From the NCBI GenBank assembly GCA_963573385.1, contig CAUYLG010039429.1, positions 1 through 64,000 on the forward strand: DNA of 64,000 nt, in the 5' to 3' direction. Of this stretch, positions 27,540 to 39,560 are shown piece by piece; position 1 is the stretch's first letter; every line of letters starts with the position of its first letter. A program made the position numbers and the translations under genes. The notes under the pieces are model-generated. The model was not told the origin of the DNA. It did not search any database and saw only the letters and a list, made by a program, of their open reading frames with translations. Source of the DNA: Cacajao melanocephalus (Eukaryota; Chordata; Mammalia; Primates; Pitheciidae).

Positions 27540-28045
27540 CTGCATATTAGACATTTCCACTTGTGGAGATGTCTCATTTGTTGTCTTCATCGGTATCACA
27601 GTCTTCATATGTCCCCAACTAAGCCCATGCCGTCCGCTCTTTCTGAACTGGATTCTCCTTAGTCCTGGACTACTACAGATTTCTGCATCCCAGGGTTCAG
27701 CAACTCCACTCTTCTAGTTGCTCAGGGCAAAACCAGTGCACTCATCTTTGGCCCCTCACCCTCTTTCATGGTCAGAAGCAAATTTTGTTGGCTCTTCCTT
27801 TAAAATATCTCCAGAATCTGACCACTTTTCATCAACATTCCCTGCATTATTTTTCTTCTAAGCTCTTATTATTTAACATACTTTGTATTTTAGTAATTTA
27901 TTTTGTTTAGTGTTTTTCTCCCCCTCTAGAATACCATCTTTGTGAGAGGGAATTTTTGCCTGTTTTATTCATTGCTATATCCTTAACCTGTAGATATGCC
28001 TAGCATATAGCAGGTGTTCTATAAATATTTTTTGAATTAATGAGT
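27540..28045 (+). mobile_element. L2 LINE fragment reaching the 3' end
   Basis: TTCTAGTTGCTCAGGGCAAA ACC, TTTGTTGGCTCTTCCTTTAA AATATCTCCAGAATCTGACC, then CTCTAGAATACCATCTTTGTGAG and ATAAATATTTTTTGAATTAATGAG. These are collinear with the L2 ORF2 end and 3' UTR. Confidence 0.88.
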
Positions 28046-29396
28046 CAATAAAGCTATCAGGGAAGAAAGAAGAAGGTGAAACAATACTAAATGGAATTTA
28101 CTCTTTGTGGACTAATTCAACAGCTATTTTTGTGTATTTGCCATGTGCCTAATTGAATATTAAGACTTTAAATACTGTGTGTGTTATGTATATTTTACTA
28201 ATATTCTAAATTGTCCTTAGAATTTTGGATAATAATTACAGCATACATAATAGAATATGTATATACACATAAAATATGTCTATTTATAGAAAATTGATCC
28301 ATAGCATTGAATGAATGTGTATCTCCTCATTTTTTTGGTTTAACAAATTAGTAATTGAAAATTAAAACTTATAAAAATCCCAGGAGATCTTGTCATATTT
28401 GAAAAGAGTTTTTTTTGGAAATAATTCATTTCCAGAAAAATAACTAAATTATCTATTTTCTCATACAGATGATCCCCTGCTTAATTTTATTCAAGATTGG
28501 AGTGATAAAAAAAAAAGTTAGAATTTAAGTATAAGCATTCCTTAAAAAATGCCAGGTTTTCCTAAGTAACAGATTGGATATGTTGAGTAAATTGTACATA
28601 AGTTTAGCACCCTAGATATTCTCAATCTATAATTAGTCCCAAAGAATTCTAGAACTAAAAGGGAGAAAGGGAAGCTAAGTTGTTTATACAGCAAAGACAA
28701 TATGGACAAAGTCTGAATTTCCAAAAGTAACTCTGTCATATGTAAATTTGATTAGATTTCAGGATGCAGATATATTCTCTCAGAAAGTAGCAGGATGACA
28801 GAAAACAACATAGTGCTTCTTAAAATCTGTTTATAATTTAAATAGCCCTGCAAATTTTTATATTTTGTCCTGTCACTACAATTGCTAGGGCTTTTATCTA
28901 GGCCACAATTACCAACACATATAGAATTATAAAATAAATTGGTGGTTAAGATTTAAGCTATTTAGAAAATAAGTGCCTTAAAAAATGTTCCGTAAATATC
29001 TCCAAAAGGGAAGGTTTAACAGTACATGGCACCCAATAAGCATTCAATAGATATTTGTTAAACAAATGAATGAAGTTGAACAGTAAGGAACAATTTGAGC
29101 TAAAGTTCAACATGGATTTTATTGCTTTCTTGTTTATCCTAGAATAAGAGTTCTGGAAATCGAATGAATAAATAAATCATATATTTACCATTTATAATGT
29201 GATATCCGGCATTGAAATATAAAGGTATTTTGGCAATTTAGATAAGGAGGCATGCAGACATTTATAGATCATTAATGAAATGGGCCATTTAGCCTACCTG
29301 TGAGTTTAAGTTAAAAAGTGAGCCTCAATTATGCATTGGAAAGATTTTGCTTCATTTCCAGCTCACTGCAATATAAACTAGAAAATTGTCCACTTA
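28046..29396. other. AT-rich sequence with a short L2-like end near 29020-29075
   Basis: CACCCAATAAGCATTCAATA GATATTTGTTAAACAAATGA resembles an L2 terminus. Nothing else was recognised. Confidence 0.5.
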
Positions 29397-29935
29397 TGTT
29401 AGAGGCATGTGAACCAGAGCAATTCCATCTTACACAGGAGCTGGGTAAAATGGGCTGAAACCTACTGGGCTGCATTCCCAGATGGTTAAGACATTCTAAG
29501 TCACAGGCTGAGATAGGAGGTCGGCATAAAATACAGGTCATAAAGACCTTGCTGATAAAACAGTTTGCAGTAAAGGAGCCAGCCAAAGCCCACCAAAACC
29601 AAAATGGCAACGAGAGTGACCTCTGGTCGTTCTCACTACTACACTCCTGCCAGCGCCATGACAGTTTACAAATGCCATGGCAACGTTAGGAAGTTATCCT
29701 ATATGGTCTAAAACAGGGAGGGATGAATAATCCATCCCTTGCTTAGCATATCATCAAGAAATAACCATAAAAATGGGCAACCAGAAGCCCTCGGGGCTGC
29801 TCTGTTTATGGAGTAGCCATTCTTTTGTTCCTTTACTTTCTTAATAAACTTTCTTTCACTGTGCACTGAAGACTCGCCCTGAATTCCTCCTTGCACAAGA
29901 TGCAAGAACCCTCTCTTGGGGTCTGGATTGTAACA
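29397..29935 (+). mobile_element. Solitary endogenous retroviral LTR (class I, ERV1-like)
   Basis: About 539 bp with inverted ends TGTTA/TAACA. A TATA-like CATAAAAAT lies at 29766-29774. A polyadenylation signal AATAAA (29843-29848) is followed by TCACTGTGCACTGAAGACTC GCCC and TCTTGGGGTCTGGATTG. The flanks CTTA (29393-29396) and TTTA (29936-29939) may be a 4-bp target-site duplication with one change. No internal gag, pol or env sequence is adjacent, so it is a solo LTR from recombination. It is antisense to SYT1. Subfamily not assigned. Confidence 0.85.
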
Positions 29936-30189
29936 TTTAGAATAAGAAAATTTCTTGGAGGAAGTACATCTCAGTGGAAGAGGGAAAAGCTGTGTGCCAA
30001 AATGAAATGTAATGAGAACTTGCTCAAGAAAATAAACATTATGGATAAGATGGTTGCATAGACAATGATTAATCATTTTTCTTTATGACTTTATTCCAAG
30101 TTTTAAATCAATGATACAACATATTTATCCTTGTAAAGCAAGAAGCAAGCATGGATAGTGATGGAACTACAAGGTGGGAGATCATTGGC
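29936..30189. other. Short unique sequence
   Basis: Nothing recognised beyond the LTR flank. Confidence 0.5.
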
Positions 30190-30420
30190 TTTATCATTGT
30201 TAGTTGATTTTTTTTTTCCATTTATTCATCAGATACTTTTGAGTCAGGGCCCCTGTGAGGCACTTGGTGTGTATGGATGATGACGCGGCCCCGCAATCTA
30301 GAGGGGGCATCGGTCAAGTAACAAGTTAGCAATGAAATTCATATTACCAGTTGTGACACTCAGAGCAATAAGTGAAGCAGACAGGTACAAGAATAGAGAA
30401 AAACAAACAGTAAGGTAGGG
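30190..30420 (+). mobile_element. Old medium-copy repeat, family unassigned
   Basis: TTTATTCATCAGATACTTTT GAGTCAGGGCCCC, GGCACTTGGTGTG and AGCAATGAAATTCATATTACC resemble a widespread ancient mammalian repeat also suspected near 40520, 48455, 59515 and 62750. Confidence 0.4.
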
Positions 30421-30439
30421 ATTATCTTTGGTTTTCGGA

Positions 30440-30560
30440 TGACAGAACTGTTATTTGAAGAGGATAAGAAACTGATTTGAGTTCATATGCTTGGTGAGTG
30501 GCAGAACTGGGATCCTAACCATATCAAGCTAATTCCACAGCCTGAGCCGGAATTGATGTT
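30440..30560 (-). mobile_element. MIR SINE fragment, minus strand
   Basis: GAAGAGGATAAGAAACTGAT, then GGTGAGTGGCAGAACTGGGA TCCTAACC: reversed MIR core. Confidence 0.75.
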
Positions 30561-30849
30561 ACAGTACTTTTTCCAACACAAACTCCCTGTGGTGGCTACT
30601 TACCACCTCTGGAACAGAGTTTCATTTTCCTGACTGGGCTCTGCCTCTCTAACTTCGTTTCTTAGCAGTTCCTCTGCACTCCCCAGTCTGTTTTGTACAA
30701 CCAACCACACTTTGCCCTCACTATCCTTTGGCCTTGCCCCCTTGCCCTGCACAATCCCTCACCCTAGTTCTTGGTGTCTCCAGGAAGCATCCATGAAATC
30801 TCCAGTTGAGGTTAAGTACTCTTCTTCTGAGCTCTTGTGAAATCCTGTT

Positions 30850-31180
30850 AATCAGCTCCTGGCAGATGACTACCTGTGGACCAGATCTAGCCCCTGCATA
30901 TTTCTGTAGGTCATGAGCTAAAAAAGTTTTTACATTTTTAGAGTGGAAAAAAATAAAAAAGATTACTATCTCATGACATATAAAATTATATGAAATTTGC
31001 ATATCAGTATCCATAAATAAAAAGTTTGATTGGAACACAGCTATGCCTACTCCTTATAGACAGTCTGTGGCTACTTTTGTGTTGCAGTAGCAGAGCTGAA
31101 TATTTAGTTGCAAGAGATCATGCAGCCTCAGAGCCTACAATATTTACTATCTGGTCCTTTACAAAAAAAGTTTGTTTACT
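30850..31180 (-). mobile_element. hAT-type nonautonomous DNA transposon
   Basis: AAAGTTTGATTGGAACACAG CTATGCC, GTCTGTGGCTACTTTTGTGT, ATATTTACTATCTGGTCCTT TACAAAAAAAGTTTG: the reverse of a common repeat starting CAGGGGTCGGCAAAC. The left part has TACATTTTTAGAGTGGAAAA. Subfamily not assigned. Confidence 0.75.
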
Positions 31181-33699
31181 CCTAATCTAAATCACACAGT
31201 ATTTTAAAATGGATCTCTCAGAGCTGGTTCCAAGCTCCTTACAGGCAAATATCACAAAGTCCATCTCAGTACTGCCAGTTCTCCAGCTCCTAACTGTGGT
31301 ACTTAGCACGTGGGCGTTTGCTGAATGTCTGATTTCATATTTTTGTCCATAGGGCAGTTCTTCAAATTCTTGTGAGCGGTCATCCTGCTACCCTTCCAGT
31401 CTTTCCCTTTATAGGTGAAACATCCAGGCATTCCTATTCTTCTGGTGACATTGAGTGTCCTGAAACTAATCTGGTTCAGTGCCTCTTCACATATGTTTTT
31501 CTTTTGAAAACCTAGCATTATTTCTGAAAATTATGAAGAACTTACCATTTGTTAGAATGTGTACTATTTAAAAATAAGAATTAGGTATCACATTAATAAA
31601 TAACAATGATCTGTCCTTCTGGTTAATGAGTAATTGATTTATAAATACAAAACTTAATCTATATAACATTTTTCTCTTTGATAAGAGAAAAAAAAGGAAA
31701 ATGGATTTGCTGCCTGACTTTTGGTTTATGAACTTGAAACCTTTAATTTCTCTGATCTCCAGTGTGGAAAAAATAAAATGGAAACGCTAATATTTACTTC
31801 TGGCACCCAGTAGAGAATATCAGAGTTTCTACTTTACTTTCTTCTTCTAAAAATAAGGGTTTGAAAATTTACTAAGGTCTGATGTACAGTACCACAGTGG
31901 TACCACTGTTCAGGCATGATTCATGTGCAGTACTCAAGGTTTCCTGAGGGTGGCATGGAAGCGCCACCATGGGGTAGGGTGCCAGCGGGGCCTGCACTTT
32001 ATCTAATGTTAGCATTTTTCTATGTATTGCACTTTATGTGAGCCCAGTTAAATTGGTTTATAGATTATGTTATTTAATTGTAACCAAACTAATCCTCACA
32101 AAATGAGCATGTTGCCTAAAATGAGTCCTGAACAACAACTGTGGCTTGAAGAAAACTTGATAATGGAAACACGAACAAGAAATGAGAATATAGCAGAGTG
32201 GGTACCTCTTTCTTCTTCAACTGTGCTCTGTATCAGTCATGTCTATAGGTAAGAATGATAATCTATTTCAGGTTAGAGAAGTTGGCTAAAATTTAAAAAA
32301 ACATCAAAACCTTCAATGTGATATACTGACATATGTTCTATAAATTCCAAACTAAATTCATGTTAAATATTATAAATATTGTGCATTTGTGAGGCATTTT
32401 TTTCAGATGTGACATTCTATAAAACTAAGAGTTGAAATAAATGGAATCTAATATTATACTTGTGAATTGTTACATTACAAAGTTAAACTGATATCTTGAA
32501 GAAAAATGAGGCATATTTATTAACATAGTAATTATAAAGGGAGAATAACATTTTGATCATTCACAAACCAAATAAAATAATTGTAAAAATGTTTATTTTT
32601 GCTTTATCTTTTACATTTTTTGACTTTTAAATTTATAATGTCTATTTTATATTACTATAGTGGTAAATATACACTTACAAACCTACAAATCAATGTATAA
32701 AGAGAAATGTGCTCTCAAAGTTTTACTGATAGGTGAACATCATCAACATTAAAAGATGTCTGGTCTCATTAGACAAAACTATGCTAGTTAAGCACAGATT
32801 GTAGGGGGCTATTCCTCTCTCTCCCAGTCATTTTCATTTTTACAAAATGCTTATTTATCCAGTTTACAACTAATTACTTTTTTGATGAAAAGGGATATAA
32901 TTTTGAGAAAGAATTGCCTATACTCCTAAATCAGAGTCTACATTTTTGGATGAGGGAAATACCTTTTCATTTCTCTCTTTCATATCCTGATATAATTTGT
33001 GATCATTTATGTTTAATATTTTTGGTACTTATTGTTGGTCACCTTTTTGAGATGTTAGGACCCAAAAGTGGAGAGATAATGTTCATCTTATTGACCGAAT
33101 TTCAGGTGCCTAACAGGGCTGAACCCTGAAGGGGTACATGGTGCGTGCTGATATACTAGTTTTTTGAAGCTAAAGAAGAGAGGAGAGGGAGGAGAGCTGC
33201 TGTGGGTTTGGTTTCCTCTCCCTCTGGGATCACAGCAAACCATGAACCAAGAAGGTTACTTAGCCCTGGAAATGAAATTTTAGATCTACTTGTTGGGAAT
33301 TCTCCTGTATAATCAACAGCATCATTTCACTTTAAACATCATTTGCTTTTTCAGTAATAATGTCAGCCTTCCAGAGGTTGGTCTACATTTCTCAGCCATT
33401 CTTTAAATACTTAGTGATTTAGATTGCATCTGCCCTTATGGCCTCAGCTTAAAGAATAAACTGCAATATTGGGCCTAAAGGCTGCTGACCTTTCTATGGT
33501 AGTAACGTAATGGGCAATCTGGAGTGTCCATCACTGGAATCACACAACATAGCTCGGCTGTGCTAATCAATTTTTCTACAAATTATAAATATAATCTTGA
33601 TAATTTTATCCAACATAATAATATTTTAATATAGTCACATCAGTTCATTTTGGTTTGTTCTGATTGAGTTTAATTCACTTCAGTTCAATTCAGTTCATA
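31181..33699. other. Mostly AT-rich unique sequence
   Basis: A short L2-like end is possible at 31260-31330. A perfect 16-bp palindrome lies at 31894-31909. No gene was recognised; the 61-codon and 71-codon frames at 32067 and 32914 have no domain. Confidence 0.45.
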
Positions 33700-34699
33700 C
33701 TCTATGCCAAACCCTGAGGATTAAATGAACCATTAGAGTTTTCATTTAATTTAATTTCCTCCTGGGGGCCTACTATGTGCTAGGCAATGCTAGATGATGG
33801 CTATGTAAAAGTAAATTAAGTTGGGTCTCTGTAAAAGGAGTTCACAGAGCAAGAGCCACGGATGCCTACAGTGTGTGATAAATCATGGGACCAGATAACT
33901 CCAGTGGACCGTGGGAACACAGAAAAACAAATAATGAGGGTGTTGGCAACCCTGATGATTAAACAATTCAGTCTCATAAATGAGAAAGGCATTTCCAGGA
34001 CACAATCGAAGGAACACAACAGTCAGTGATCAAGTGAAAAAATGTGGAAAGCATAAAGGTAAAGAAGAACAAAGATGGGTTTAGGATATGTGAGGAAGTT
34101 TCCTGGAGGAGCAAATACTTAAACTGGTTCTTCCCCTTCACCTCTTTTTTTGGACTACATTTTACCAAGCTAAAAAAGGAGGGGCAAAAAAGAAAGAAAA
34201 AGGCAAGATGCTATGAACCTTTTCATCTCAAACCTCTGAGGCACAACTTCTGAAATGATTAAAAGTAAATTAAAACTGCCCAGGAATTCACAGGCTGCAT
34301 ATGATTGTCTTCCCATCAGGAAGCCACAGCTCACTGTTTCATGGCCACTCTTTTTTGTATTATGTAAACTTGTAAACACTAACCTTCCTCTTTTTTATAG
34401 TCACTGAATAGAACACAAATTCCTTTTGGACATTATTTTCCAGCAGAAATAAGAAACACACTGAAAAAAATGAATAAAGAGCAATTGTTTCTTTAGCTCA
34501 TTAGGGCATTTGCTGTTTATGAAGTCGCAGGGATTTGCATGTGTTGGCATTTGCAGGCACAGTTGGATAGCGTTACTTTGTCAAAATAATCTATAGAGAG
34601 TATTCATTGTGAGTCAACTGATGATCATTTTGCTGCTCAAGAGCATTCATTATCTTCTAGAGCTGAGGTTTCTATGATTTGGGGATTACGGCCAATTGA
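33700..34699. other. Unique sequence with a weak old-repeat patch
   Basis: GGGGGCCTACTATGTGCTAG GCAATG near 33765 resembles an old medium-copy repeat. The rest shows nothing recognised. Confidence 0.4.
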
Positions 34700-34960
34700 A
34701 ATTACAGTGTGCACAGTCTAGGTGGGGGATGCTGGGAAGTGGGCAGGCTTAGGTAACAGATGCAGCTGGAGTGAGGAGCTGGGCCTTCGCCATTTCTTTA
34801 CCCTGTGACCTTGAGCAAGTCACTTTTCCAAACCTTAGTTTTCTCATTCGTACATGGGGATAATCATACCTACCTCATAAAAGTATGAATAGGATTAAAC
34901 AAGACCAAATTAGTAAGTGCACAGCAGAGAAAGCACTGACTAGATTAAAACTATAATTAT
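34700..34960 (+). mobile_element. MIR SINE
   Basis: ACCCTGTGACCTTGAGCAAG TCACTTTTCC, TTTTCTCATTCGTACATGGG GATAATCATACCTACCTCAT and AAGCACTGACTAGATT: a well preserved MIR. Confidence 0.92.
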
Positions 34961-35324
34961 TATTAGCAGTAGTAGTCTTTCATTCTTATTACCTTAAGGA
35001 AAAAATAAAATAATCACTTTTGGTGAGGATACATTAGTCTTTAATAGATGTGTTCTTCAAGGGCTGATGTTATCTTTAGGCTGGACATGATCTTTTAGAA
35101 TTTTAAAATGAAACTTTAGGAGCTTGGAGTGATTTAATAGGTTAATTCTCTAACCTACGCAGGTAGGTAAGGTACCATCCCTAACTAAGTATTTCTGATT
35201 AACTTTCCTCTAGCTTTTGCTTGAGAACAAAAATGAGAAGAACCAAGTATGGATGTCCATTGCTTGTACTTATGAATCCCAGTTCAGATCTTTGTAGTTA
35301 ATAAGAGTAGGTTTGATTCTTTCC
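34961..35324. other. Unique intronic sequence
   Basis: Nothing recognised. Confidence 0.5.
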
Positions 35325-35560
35325 CCACGTTTTGCAGACAGTTATATCCTCTTTGAGTTCTGTATTTTGCAGCTTAAACATCTCCAATTCCTTGAACTGT
35401 TCCTTGACTGAGACTGTATCTGCCCTCTGCATGACCCTGATTTCCTGCTGGATTTGCTTCAGAAAGTTAATGTGTCTCCTCTTAAGTGTGTTTCGAGAAA
35501 TGAATGCAATATTCCAGACCTCTCAGCATAGAGTATACAAACTCTGTTGCTGGAGACTCA
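35325..35560 (-). mobile_element. CR1/L3 LINE relic, antisense
   Basis: TTTTGCAGCTTAAACATCTCC AATTCCTTGAACTGTTCCTT matches the antisense of the CR1/L3 segment with the GGAACTGGGGATGTTT motif. GAATGCAATATTCCAGACCT follows in the expected position. The plus-strand 95-codon frame here is a shadow. Confidence 0.65.
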
Positions 35561-35939
35561 TCTTTGAAATAAATAATCTCGGTAATAAGATTTCACAGTT
35601 ATTTTACATTTCTGGTTAAATCATTTCGAAAATTAAATGGAAAGTTAGCGAGGCAATGATGAGAACCACCCATACCAATAGCACACGGAAATAAAAAGAA
35701 ACGTCTTTTTGCTCACTGACCTATCCAAGATAAAAAAGATTCCATTCTTGTTAGCTTGCTTGTAAGCAAATACTAAGTTCCCATAGCTTGAATAACTAGT
35801 TCCTCTTGCAGCATGAAAGATGGTTGGACTAATTTAGCTTCAAAAACAAAATTTCAAGTGACAGTTACAAGAATCAAAATCTGTATGTGCTATAAAAGCA
35901 TGAGGGCAAGTTAATTTTAAAAGATACATCTGACCCTGT

Positions 35940-35965
35940 CACACACACACACACACACACACACA
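35940..35965 (+). repeat. CA/AC microsatellite
   Basis: Thirteen CA units. Confidence 0.97.
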
Positions 35966-36179
35966 AGATAAAGATACAGGTACATCAACATACTGTATGT
36001 AATTTGGCTTGAGAATAGTATCTTTCTCTTTAGTTTTGGGCTAAACTTACATATACTTTCAATTCTATTGTATTGAATCCTATTGTAGAAGTACTAAACA
36101 TACTTTTATTTAAAAACAAAGCAGCCCTTTAATCTCAATATGGATCAGGCTGAAACATACCTCTTAAATTCATCTGACA

Positions 36180-36464
36180 TTTTTTTTTTTTTTGAGACAG
36201 GGTCTCGCTTAGTCACCCAGTCTGGAGTCCAGCGTAGGAGTGAGCATGGGCTTGAGCCTCTTGGACTCAAGGAATCCTCCTACCTCACCCTCCTGAGTAA
36301 TTAGGACTACAGGCATATGCCACCACGCTTGGCTAATATTTTTCGTAGAGACAGGATTTCACCATGTTGCCCAGGCTGGTCTCAAACTCCTGGTTTCAAG
36401 CAATCCTCCTGCCTCAGCCTCCTAAAGTGTTGGGCTTACAGGGATGAGCCACCATGCCCAGCCA
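36180..36464 (-). mobile_element. AluJ-like element, minus strand
   Basis: T13 then GAGACAGGGTCTCGCTTAGT and GGGATGAGCCACCATGCCCA GCC at the end. A shared TCTGACA at 36173-36179 and 36467-36473 may be the target-site duplication. Confidence 0.95.
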
Positions 36465-36474
36465 GCTCTGACAC

Positions 36475-37547
36475 TTTCATCTCTAGAGACTGAAATATAC
36501 ATAGCTTTCAGGTTCATAGCTTCATAGAGGATGTTTCCTAAGCAGTTGGTTCAACCTCAGGTCAGTCTTGCTAGCTGTTTGACAGAGGCACAGTTCAACA
36601 TGACTGATATGGGTAAATTTAGCAATTAGTCAAATAACAAATCAAAGTGGTATAAAGGTATCATCTCTGCTGCAGGACTAATAAACAACAATTTTTCACA
36701 TTTCTTACCTAGATTCTTAGTATATGCTTTAACTGAGCTACTTTTCCTATCAGCAAGTGGAGCAATTCATCTGATTTAAGGAGAAGGCAGAAGAATAATC
36801 CAACCTGGTTTTTCTATTTTTTTTTTGAAATACCAAATAGGCACAGACTGGGATCTGTTTAATATAGACAATGAAATTTCAGCTAGAGGAAAGCAAGCTG
36901 AAGAGGGTCAAAGGTCTTTGGACGCAAGGGTGTAGAAATTTACATGGGTAATTTTCTTGTTCTTGGTGTTGACTATTTGTGGAGATTGAGAATTTGTAGA
37001 GACAGGTGAAAGTTGAAATCTTAACCACTCAATTATGCAGCAATGAACAACAAATTCTGACTCATATTGTATCCAGTTAGGTATTTATTAGCCGGGGCAA
37101 AATTATTTGGAAAGACAACCAGAAGCTGCTCTGGGACCAGGTCTTGCCACTTCTAGTCAAATTAACATTGCAACATCAGGTTCCATTTTGTGACAGTTCA
37201 TTTTAGAGAGAGGGAGAGTTTGTCCAGCAACCAGGCATTAACTTGATAATTAGGATGTTCTTCCTCTCTGTTCCCATTTGTTAGCCCAATTAGGTGTGTT
37301 TGTCTTGGATGTGTTATCATAAAAGAAGTACTTGGAAGAGAACTCAATGTCTTAACTCAAATAAGTAGCTTAACAAGCTGAAGGTGGTAGAAATATACTA
37401 CTGGTCTGATTTCCTATAAAATATACTGGGTCTTGTGGGCACATAGTAACAGGAGATGGGAGGAGGATTTGCCGTTAGCTTCAGGATGCCAACATAAGTT
37501 AGTCAAAGCAGATGACTGCCATCTAAATAATGAAGAGGCATTCTTTG

Positions 37548-37548
<1 letters not shown>
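36475..37548. other. Unique intronic sequence
   Basis: Nothing recognised. Confidence 0.5.

Positions 37549-37583
<35 letters not shown>
37549..37583 (+). repeat. AC microsatellite
   Basis: About 17 AC units, the longest dinucleotide array in the window. It is read as TG on the SYT1 sense strand. The 67-codon minus-strand frame with a Cys-Val run is an artefact of it. Confidence 0.97.
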
Positions 37584-37590
<7 letters not shown>

Positions 37591-37684
37591 ATTTATATCA
37601 GTCATATAGGAACACACATTCTCCTGGAGCCAGAATATGGTGAGAAAAATTAAGAGTTAACCAAGAACTGTCTTTTGCTTAGAA

Positions 37685-37850
37685 TAACCAACATTTATAC
37701 AGTGCTTCCTACTTGGAGCTTCCACTTAACGTGATCTCATTTGTTTACTCAACAACGTGGCTGTCTCTAGTACCCCAGTTTTATAGATGAGCAGACTGAG
37801 GATCGGAAAGGTTAAAGTCTTCCGATTCAGGTTTTCCATGGCCAGTGGCT
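37685..37850 (-). mobile_element. MIR SINE, minus strand
   Basis: CAACATTTATACAGTGCTTC, TGATCTCATTTGTTTACTCA ACAAC and TTTTATAGATGAGCAGACTG AGGATCGGAAAGGTTAAAG follow the reversed MIR order. Confidence 0.88.
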
Positions 37851-38854
37851 GTTCTTTTTCTGCTGCACCCTGCTGTCTCTCAGGAGAGGGCCTGTTTATG
37901 GCTGAGTTGCAACCCCACTAGAGGCCAGGGAGGTAAGGACAAATGCTGGCATTTTCAGATAGGTATTTATTATTAGACTTTGCCCTGTAGTAACTGTTAA
38001 ATCATACCTTAGGCCTGCCTCTTGGCAAGGTCAGGGCACATATAAAGTATTTCTATAAAGTTAAATTCCTGTTGGGAGGCTTTTAAGGTTTTTATGTTTT
38101 AATGAAGTTATTAAAATGAAAGTTCAGACTTGCATAATTCATAAACATTCACTGCCTCTTTTAAAATCTTTTCTATTAAGCTGTTTTATAAAAGTTTCAG
38201 TGAAATCCTTATAAACATAAAACACAGACATGTCATTCAGGTAAGATTAAAATAGATTCCTAACTATAGTAAACTGGAGATTTACTGTGATATACTATTG
38301 CTCTGTAGGCTAGTTTCAGTCACAATATTTTCACTACATTAAAGACAGTGCTGTAAAATTCAGGAGTGTTTCTAGATACACAAACTAAATTGGCAACTTA
38401 TGGTAAAAGCAGCTTTCAAATGTTTAATTGTTTTTGTAAAGTCTAGAAATTGGGATATTCCCTTAAAAATGACTTTCATAGTGGTATATATTTTTACTTT
38501 GACTTTTAGTGACTGTTCAAGTTGTTTTCAGGTTGTTATCATAACAATGCTGCTGGATTGAGTGTTTTAATGGATTCAAACTCCTAGAAATACAGTTGAT
38601 GAAAATTTGAAAATCTAGAAGCTAATGACTTGCTTTCTTTTTTTTTTTTTTTTTTTCCTGGTACTCTTTGCAATCAGTCTAGGTTCTTTTTAAACAACAT
38701 GTTTTTAGGTTTTGAACTTAGGGTAATTACATCTTACTTTAAAATCCTTTCTTATTTAGATGCATAATGACATTGTATAAATGTAATATTTTACCTCTCA
38801 GCAAGAGCAGCCAGTAGTAGAAGCAGCAGCAAGTAGATTTTAGGAACATTAATA
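37851..38854. other. AT-rich unique sequence with a T-rich run
   Basis: T-rich run of about 20 nt at 38637-38656. An AGCAGCCAGTAGTAGAAGC AGCAGCAAGTAG patch at 38806-38836 is a small AGC/AGT-rich run. No gene was recognised. Confidence 0.45.
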
Positions 38855-39118
38855 AAATGGAGACTTTCTTCTATTGCTTTTCTTTCTCATTGATATGTAG
38901 AAACTCTTTGTATTATAGGGATATTAATACTTGATCTGTTTACGTGAGGCAAAGCTTTCTTTTAGTGTGTTACTTATCTTTCAAATTCATTTATGGCATT
39001 TATTTGGGAGGAATGACATCTTTATTGTTCCCTATCCAAGAGCATGTTATTTTTCTATTTATTTAGGTCTCATTTGAAGTCTTTTGGTGAAGTTATATAG
39101 TTTTTCTCATAGTTATAT
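38855..39118 (-). mobile_element. L1 fragment, antisense
   Basis: TCATTGATATGTAGAAACTC and GACATCTTTATTGTTCCCTA TCCAAGAGCATG, then TTATTTAGGTCTCATTTGAA, resemble the antisense of L1 ORF2. It is diverged and probably an L1M class. Confidence 0.6.
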
Positions 39119-39119
39119 T

Positions 39120-39560
39120 TATGAGTATTACTAAACATAATCTGATACATTCAAACAAAGGGATGCTGTGCAGCCACTAGATATGGCACATCTATATGTT
39201 AGCTCAAAAGATCTCTATTATACATTGCTAGGTGAAATAAAATTAAAGAGTAATGTGTTTAAAATCCCATTTTTGTAAAATGCATATATATTTGTATATA
39301 CATGCATAGAATTGAAATAAGCAGAAAGAAAATCTGGAAGGATATTAAATTTCAAATTATTTTCTTGAGTCAGTTAACTCTCCGAGGAATGGAAAGGGAT
39401 TAGAGGGGGCTGATTTGAGTTATGTTTTCACTTATATATGAAAAGAAGTGGTGGGGTATGGGTAAACTTTATTTCTTGAGCTTTCCTATAATTTTAAAAC
39501 TAAAATTCTAGAGAAATATTTAAACAGTGCTACTTGGGAAAGCATTTATTTCCTTAATAA
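39120..39560 (+). mobile_element. L1M 3' end fragment, plus strand
   Basis: GGGATGCTGTGCAGCCACTA, AAAATCCCATTTTTGTAAAA, AAAATCTGGAAGGATATTAA and GAGGAATGGAAAGGGATTAG follow the 3' end of old L1 elements. It abuts an oppositely oriented L1 piece. Confidence 0.7.

Noticed and set aside
31894..31909. Perfect 16-bp palindrome ACAGTGGTACCACTGT
   Set aside because: Short palindromes of this size are expected occasionally in 64 kb; no supporting context.
31963..31977. Perfect Kozak context GCGCCACCATGGGG
   Set aside because: The ATG is followed by GGG and then TAG, so no protein is made from it.
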